From NCBI RefSeq assembly GCF_012317585.1, contig NZ_CP042909.1, positions 1,426,001 through 1,490,000 of the forward strand: DNA of 64,000 nucleotides, read 5' to 3'. This document shows positions 59,471 through 64,000 of the stretch, piece by piece. A model generated the notes under the pieces. The model saw only the letters and a program-made list of their open reading frames with translations, had not been told where the DNA came from and did not search any database. This DNA comes from Thermosulfurimonas marina (GTDB lineage Bacteria; Desulfobacterota; Thermodesulfobacteria; Thermodesulfobacteriales; Thermodesulfobacteriaceae). The translations under genes were made by a program, and so were the position numbers. Positions within the stretch are counted from its first letter, which is position 1. Each line of letters opens with the position of its first letter.

Positions 59471-60520
59471 ATGAGGATCGCCCAGGTGGCTCCGCTTTTC
59501 GAGGCGGTACCTCCCAAACTTTACGGGGGCACAGAGCGGGTGGTTTCCTGGCTTACGGAGGAGCTGGTGCGGCAGGGCCACGAAGTTACCCTCTTTGCCA
59601 GTGGGGACTCCCAGACCTCGGCCCGACTCGTCCCCTGTGCCCCTCAGGCCCTGCGCCTTTCCGGAGTCCGAGATCCTTTAGCCCCTCACGTACTTATGGT
59701 GGAGCGTGTCCTGCAGATGGCCCACGAGTTTGATATTATTCACTTTCACATAGATTACCTTCATCTGCCCCTCATGCGTCGGATGAAAAAACCCTATCTC
59801 ACCACCCTGCACGGGCGGCTGGATCTTCCGGAGATGTTTCCCTTTTACAAGGAATTTCGGGAGGCTCCCTTTGTGTCCATCTCTTATGCCCAACGCCGGC
59901 CTCTTCCCTTTCTGAATTGGGTGGGAACGGTCTATCACGGGCTTCCCCGGGATCTCTATCGGCCTTCCTATACGCCGGGAAAATATCTGGCTTTCCTAGG
60001 GCGTATTTCTCCGGAAAAACGTCCGGATCGGGCCATCGAGCTGGCCGAAAGGGTGGGGATTAAGCTCCTCATGGCGGCCAAGGTGGACCGGGCCGACCAG
60101 GATTACTTCAAAGAGGTGATTAAGCCCCGCCTGCGCAGCCCCTGGGTGGAATTCGTGGGGGAGATCAACGATGGGGAAAAACAGGAGTTTCTGGCCGGAG
60201 CCCTAGCCCTTCTCATGCTTATTGACTGGCCTGAACCCTTCGGGCTGGTCATGATCGAGGCCAACGCCTGTGGCACCCCGGTCATTGCCTGGCGCTGCGG
60301 GTCGGTCCCGGAGATCATTGAGCCAGGGAGGAACGGTTTCATCGTGGAGAGTATGGAGGAGGCCGAAAGGGCGGTGGCCGAAATAGAGCGGATTTCCCGC
60401 CGGCAGTGCCGCCGGGTCTTTGAGGAGAGGTTTACCGCCGAGCGTATGGCCCGGGACTACCTGGCCCTTTATGCCAGGCTGGCCTACGAGGAGGTGCCCC
60501 TTTGGCGCAAGGCCGCTTAA
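59471..60520 (+). CDS. GT4-family glycosyltransferase
   Basis: The 349-residue protein is a GT-B retaining glycosyltransferase. The N-terminal domain starts IAQVAPLFEAVPPKLYGGTERVV (split motif: VAPLFEAVPPKLYGG, TERVVSWL), and the C-terminal nucleotide-sugar site is FGLVMIEANACGTPVIA with the E-x7-E type pair. Donor and acceptor cannot be read. SD GGGAGGTGAGG precedes the ATG. Its end overlaps the following glycosidase gene by 19 bases, so the two act in one pathway, probably of storage or solute carbohydrate. Confidence 0.85.
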   Translation: MRIAQVAPLFEAVPPKLYGGTERVVSWLTEELVRQGHEVTLFASGDSQTSARLVPCAPQALRLSGVRDPLAPHVLMVERVLQMAHEFDIIHFHIDYLHLPLMRRMKKPYLTTLHGRLDLPEMFPFYKEFREAPFVSISYAQRRPLPFLNWVGTVYHGLPRDLYRPSYTPGKYLAFLGRISPEKRPDRAIELAERVGIKLLMAAKVDRADQDYFKEVIKPRLRSPWVEFVGEINDGEKQEFLAGALALLMLIDWPEPFGLVMIEANACGTPVIAWRCGSVPEIIEPGRNGFIVESMEEAERAVAEIERISRRQCRRVFEERFTAERMARDYLALYARLAYEEVPLWRKAA

Positions 60521-62640
60521 AATTCTATATCCTGGCTGCCAGTCCCGGGCTTTCTCCCCGCAACCTGACCTTCAAACACGGGGACACCTTCGCCCTTTTT
60601 AACGCCGAGGGAGATATTGTCCCCGGAGGCCTGGGAGAACTGGGGCTCTATCATCAGGGGACGCGTTTTCTTTCCCGTCTGGAACTCTTCTGCTGCGAAA
60701 CCAAGCCCTTTCTTCTTTCCTCTTCGCCTTCTCCGGATGGCCTTCTCATCCAGGTCAATCTCGCCAATCCGGATCTTCTGGCCGGGGATCTTTTTGTCCC
60801 CCGGGGGGCTCTCCACATAAAGCGTCTCAAGCTCCTCTATGAGGGGGTCTATTACGAGGAGCTGATCTTCACCAATTATGCGCTGGAGTCCTTAGAGGTC
60901 CCGGTAAGGATCCTCTGGGCGGCGGATTTTGCGGATATTTTTGAGGTGCGGGGGGTGAAACGGGCCCGGAGGGGCCATGTACTTCCTCCAGAGATTACCG
61001 AAGAGGGGGTGCGCATAAGGTACCACGGGCTTGACGGGGTGGACCGCAGGGTGGAGATCTTCTTTTCCGAAACCCCGGAGGTCTTGAGCCCGGAGGAGGC
61101 CCGCTTTTTTCTACGCCTTGCTCCCCGCCACAGAGAGCACCTGGTGCTTTCCGTGCGGTGTGTGGTGGGAGAGGAGGAGCCCGAAAGACATTCCTTCCGC
61201 AAGGCCCTCTTTCTGCGCCGTTCGGAACGCAAAGAACTCCTCAAGGCCAGCGTGCGGGTGGAGTCTTCCAATGAGCACTTTAACCGCTGGCTGGAACGTT
61301 CGGAATACGATCTTTTTATGATGCTTACCCGCACCCCTTACGGACTCTATCCCTATGCCGGCATACCCTGGTTTAGCACTGTTTTCGGACGCGACGGGCT
61401 CATCGTGGGGCTTCAGACCTTGTGGTTCAACCCGGAGATCGCGCGGGGTGTGCTGGAGGTCCTGGCGGCCACCCAGGCCACGGAGCTCGATCCGGTGCGG
61501 GATGCCGAGCCCGGGAAAATCCTCCACGAGATGCGCCTTTCGGAGATGGCCGCTACCGGAGAAGTTCCCTTCGGCCGTTATTATGGTTCCGTGGACGCCA
61601 CCCTTCTTTTTATGATTCTGGCCGGGGCTTATTACGAGCGCACCCAGGATCTGGACTTCATGCGCCGTCTCTGGCCGCACCTGGAACTGGCCTTTGAGTG
61701 GATGAAAACCTACGGGGATCTCGACGGTGACGGCCTGGTGGAGTATCAGCCCTCGGAAGAGGGACTGGTAAACAAGGGCTGGAAGGACTCTCACGACAGC
61801 GTCTTTCATGCCGACGGCACCTTTCCCAAGCCACCCATAGCCCTGGTAGAGGTCCAGGGCTACGCCTACCGGGCCTGTTTGGAGATGGCCCGCCTTTCCC
61901 GGGCCTTGGGAAAGCACGATCTCGTGCTCCCTTTCCTTTCCCGGGCGGAGGATCTGCGGGAAAAGATCCGCAAGGCCTTCCTCCAGGGGGATTTCCCGGC
62001 TCTGGCCCTGGATGGGGCCAAAAGACCTTGCCTGGTGCGCACCTCCAATCCCGGCCACCTCCTTTTCGGAGAGGCTCTTTCGGAAAGCGAGGCGGTGGCC
62101 CTTTCCCGGGCCCTTTTTTCTCCGGATCTCTTTTCCGGCTGGGGTATTCGGACCCTGGGAAGAGGAGAAGTCCTTTATAACCCGGTCTCTTATCATAACG
62201 GTTCCGTCTGGCCTCACGACAATGCCCTTATCGCCCAAGGGTTCGACCGATATGGGCTCAAGGAGGCCGTGGAGAGGGTCTTTCGGGGGCTCTTTGAGGC
62301 CAGCCATTATTTTCCGAATCATCGGCTCCCGGAACTCTTTTGTGGCTTTTCTCGAAGGGCGGAGGAGGGGCCGGTCCAATATCCCGTGGCCTGTAGCCCC
62401 CAGGCCTGGGCCGCCGGGGCGGTTTTCATGCTGGTGGCCGCGGCCCTGGGCTTGCGTTTTACTTCCCGGGGTCTAGCCTTCGTGAAGCCCCGTCTTCCGG
62501 AATTTCTTTCCTGGTTGCGCTTTAAGGGTTTACGGGTAGGGGAGCACAGCGTGGACCTCGAGTTCCTGCGCTACGGACATGATGTGGTGGTCAATGTGTT
62601 GCGGAAGCCGAAGGCGGTGGAGATTCTGGTGGTGAAGTAG
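60502..62640 (+). CDS. Amylo-alpha-1,6-glucosidase-like glycogen debranching/GH family enzyme
   Basis: The 712-residue protein has the debranching-type N-terminal domain (DIVPGGLGELGLYHQGTRFLS) and a C-terminal (alpha/alpha)6-barrel, with GIPWFSTVFGRDGLIVGLQTLW, EYQPSEEGLVNKGWKDSHD and YNPVSYHNGSVWPHDNALIA as likely catalytic-site regions. Related enzymes remove alpha-1,6 branches from glycogen or act on related glucosides. TTG at 60502 is used, with SD GAGGAG before it. No signal peptide. The 3' end overlaps lpxB by 50 bases, the largest convergent overlap in the window. Confidence 0.85.
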   Translation: MAQGRLKFYILAASPGLSPRNLTFKHGDTFALFNAEGDIVPGGLGELGLYHQGTRFLSRLELFCCETKPFLLSSSPSPDGLLIQVNLANPDLLAGDLFVPRGALHIKRLKLLYEGVYYEELIFTNYALESLEVPVRILWAADFADIFEVRGVKRARRGHVLPPEITEEGVRIRYHGLDGVDRRVEIFFSETPEVLSPEEARFFLRLAPRHREHLVLSVRCVVGEEEPERHSFRKALFLRRSERKELLKASVRVESSNEHFNRWLERSEYDLFMMLTRTPYGLYPYAGIPWFSTVFGRDGLIVGLQTLWFNPEIARGVLEVLAATQATELDPVRDAEPGKILHEMRLSEMAATGEVPFGRYYGSVDATLLFMILAGAYYERTQDLDFMRRLWPHLELAFEWMKTYGDLDGDGLVEYQPSEEGLVNKGWKDSHDSVFHADGTFPKPPIALVEVQGYAYRACLEMARLSRALGKHDLVLPFLSRAEDLREKIRKAFLQGDFPALALDGAKRPCLVRTSNPGHLLFGEALSESEAVALSRALFSPDLFSGWGIRTLGRGEVLYNPVSYHNGSVWPHDNALIAQGFDRYGLKEAVERVFRGLFEASHYFPNHRLPELFCGFSRRAEEGPVQYPVACSPQAWAAGAVFMLVAAALGLRFTSRGLAFVKPRLPEFLSWLRFKGLRVGEHSVDLEFLRYGHDVVVNVLRKPKAVEILVVK

Positions 62641-63754
62641 CGCGCAGGAAATCCACCAGGAGTTCGGCTACCCGGCGTGTGGCTCCGGGGCCTCCCAGGA
62701 GTTCACGCACCCGGCCCAGCTTGTGACGCACCTCCTCCCGGGCCCGAGTCTCAAAAAGAAAGGGCCGTATCTCTTCGGCCAGTCTTTCCGGGGTGACCTC
62801 ATCTTGCAGGACTTCCGGGACCACCCTTTCTCCTAAAATGAGATTGGGCAGCGTGATATAGGGTACGCGCACCAGGAGCCGGGCCAGGAAAAAGGCCCAT
62901 CCCGAAAGACGATAAGCGGCCACCATAGGAGTCCCCAGAAGGGCCCCCTCCAGAGTAATGGTCCCGGAGGCCATAAGCGCGGCCTCGGCGTGGCGCAGGA
63001 CCTCGTGCTGGTAGCCGGAAAGGACCCGGATCTCCTTTCGGGCCTCTTCCCAGAGGGAATCCTCGGGCAGGCCCCCGGCCTTGACCGCCACGGCCTGAAG
63101 ATGAGGATGATCCCGCCGCAGGAGGCGGTAAGTCTCAAGGAAGGTGGGAAGAAGCCTCTGGACCTCGCTCGGGCGACTGCCGGGGAAGATTCCCAGGAGA
63201 GGATGATGGGGCGAAAGGCCGACGATTTCGCAGAAGAGGCGTCGGGAGAGGGTAGGACGCAGGAGGTCCAGGAGGGGGTGCCCTACAAAGACCGTCCGAA
63301 CCCCCTCCTTTTCGAAAAACTCCTTTTCAAAGGGCAGGACCACCGCCAGGAGATCCACACACCGGCGTAGGGTCTTTATCCGGCGACGGTGCCAGGCCCA
63401 GACCTGGGGGGCAACATAGTAAAAGACCGGCACCCCCACCCTTCGGCACAGGCGGGCCAGGCGAAGGTTGAATCCCGGAAAATCGATAAGGACCGTGGCC
63501 CGGAGGGGTTGGTCCACCAGGAATTCCCGTATACTTTGCCAGGCTTCACGCAGAAGGCGGAGTTGAGAAAGGCTGGGAAGACCCACTACGGAAAGGGGTT
63601 CGGCCGGAAAGAGGCACTCCAGGCCGGCGGCCCGCATCCGGCGCCCACCTATGCCGTAAAAGATCACCCCCGGATAAATCTCCCGTACCCGGCGGATGAG
63701 CTCGGCCCCGTAAAGATCTCCGGACTCTTCTCCGGCCACGATGAGGACCTTCAC
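62591..63754 (-). CDS. lpxB: Lipid-A-disaccharide synthase
   Basis: LpxB joins UDP-2,3-diacylglucosamine and lipid X. VAGEESGDLYGAELIR at the N-terminus and YVAPQVWAWHRRRIK in the middle are family hallmarks, followed by FPGSRPSEVQRLLP (near 190). GTG at 63754 overlaps the Gfo/Idh stop (GTGA). The length of 387 is normal; the last 25 residues lie in the overlap with the debranching gene and are Ser/Pro-rich. Confidence 0.95.
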   Translation of the reverse strand: MKVLIVAGEESGDLYGAELIRRVREIYPGVIFYGIGGRRMRAAGLECLFPAEPLSVVGLPSLSQLRLLREAWQSIREFLVDQPLRATVLIDFPGFNLRLARLCRRVGVPVFYYVAPQVWAWHRRRIKTLRRCVDLLAVVLPFEKEFFEKEGVRTVFVGHPLLDLLRPTLSRRLFCEIVGLSPHHPLLGIFPGSRPSEVQRLLPTFLETYRLLRRDHPHLQAVAVKAGGLPEDSLWEEARKEIRVLSGYQHEVLRHAEAALMASGTITLEGALLGTPMVAAYRLSGWAFFLARLLVRVPYITLPNLILGERVVPEVLQDEVTPERLAEEIRPFLFETRAREEVRHKLGRVRELLGGPGATRRVAELLVDFLRATSPPESPPPSASATH

Positions 63755-64000
63755 CTCACCGTTTCCCCGGCGGATTGAGCGAGATAGGTTTGAAGCTGGG
63801 TCTCAATTTCTTTCCGGATGCGGGACGCAAGTTCCAAAGAGACCAGGGCCTCCTCTCCGGGCACCGGGGGCCTTTTGCCGGAAAGGACCGCGGTCACGAA
63901 GCTGGCCAGTTCCTCGTAAAGGGGATCGGCCTCCGGGAATTCTTCCTCGTGAGTTCGGAGTTCTCCATGGGGAAGAAGCTGCACTTCAAAGAGCTTCCGG
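63751..64000 (-). CDS. C-terminal end of a Gfo/Idh/MocA-family oxidoreductase (5' part outside window)
   Basis: The frame is open to the window edge and ends at 63751. The visible 80 or so residues (RTHEEEFPEADPLYEELASF, VTAVLSGKRPPVPGEEAL) match the C-terminus of Gfo/Idh-type dehydrogenases. Such a gene directly before lpxB is common in sulfate-reducing and related bacteria, usually after lpxA, and may act on UDP-GlcNAc-related sugars in lipid A synthesis. Its start and NAD-binding domain lie outside the window. Confidence 0.8.
   Translation of the reverse strand, partial: RKLFEVQLLPHGELRTHEEEFPEADPLYEELASFVTAVLSGKRPPVPGEEALVSLELASRIRKEIETQLQTYLAQSAGETVR

Noticed and set aside
61111-62379. 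422-codon open frame on the minus strand opposite the debranching enzyme
   Set aside because: Antisense shadow without recognisable motifs; the plus-strand frame has clear domains.

Overview
The window is dense, G+C-rich bacterial chromosome from a Gram-negative cell. It carries lipid A and LPS genes (waaA, a WaaP-type kinase, lpxK, lpxB), an Mla-type lipid transporter and outer-membrane beta-barrel proteins. A DsrC with both C-terminal cysteines, a selenocysteine tRNA, nickel genes (NikK/NikM-L/NikQ-like and CooT), a RACo-like corrinoid-protein activator and Arg/Glu-rich proteins fit a thermophilic, anaerobic, sulfur-metabolising Thermodesulfobacteriota or related lineage. That placement is inference; no rRNA gene is present to test it.

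Layout. 1-7.9 kb, plus strand: ferredoxin end, mnmA, RACo-like protein, SprA-like HExxH protein, psd-pssA, remA-gmk-rlmB-waaA. 7.9-10.7 kb, minus: a small RAM-domain protein and a nickel/cobalt ECF transporter cluster without an ATPase. 10.8-12.6 kb, plus: peroxiredoxin and a di-haem cytochrome c peroxidase. 12.6-15 kb: an RNA island (SRP RNA, tRNA-Sec, tRNA-Leu) followed by one intact IS256-family element. 15-24 kb: smc, a WaaP-like kinase, and a minus-strand run nifU-C / rpoZ / dnaJ / moaC / dksA-like / galT / rsmG. 24-30.6 kb, plus: ilvD, a PfkB kinase, mlaE-F-D and an unusual exported repeat protein built on a W-P-L-F motif. 30.6-34.5 kb, minus: a sigma-54 two-component pair and three small housekeeping-type genes. 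34.6-42.3 kb, plus: rluA-like, cooT, a four-cysteine mini-protein, argS, a SPOR protein, short argA, a radical SAM protein, dsrC, a porin-like barrel and a HhH/DUF4124 protein. 42.3-49.9 kb, minus: cobD-like, formyltransferase, dgt, queA, glnE, ccsB. 50-56.8 kb: HIT and DUF488 proteins, an ABC-2 exporter, a CopB-type copper ATPase and a multicopper oxidase with a C-terminal barrel-like extension. 56.9-64 kb: ftsB-like, efp, two small unknown genes, lpxK, a GT4 glycosyltransferase, a debranching-type glycosidase, and lpxB with the end of a Gfo/Idh oxidoreductase.

The genome is extremely compact. Most co-directional genes touch or overlap by 1-4 bases. All seven directly convergent gene pairs overlap at their 3' ends. 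Several operons start from a -10 element only 6-10 bases upstream of a start codon without a Shine-Dalgarno site, suggesting leaderless mRNAs, while others use extended -10 (TGn) promoters. The points most worth follow-up are the W-P-L-F repeat protein in the mla operon, the oxidase-barrel fusion, the SRP RNA/tRNA-Sec pair, the convergent overlaps and the leaderless-start pattern.
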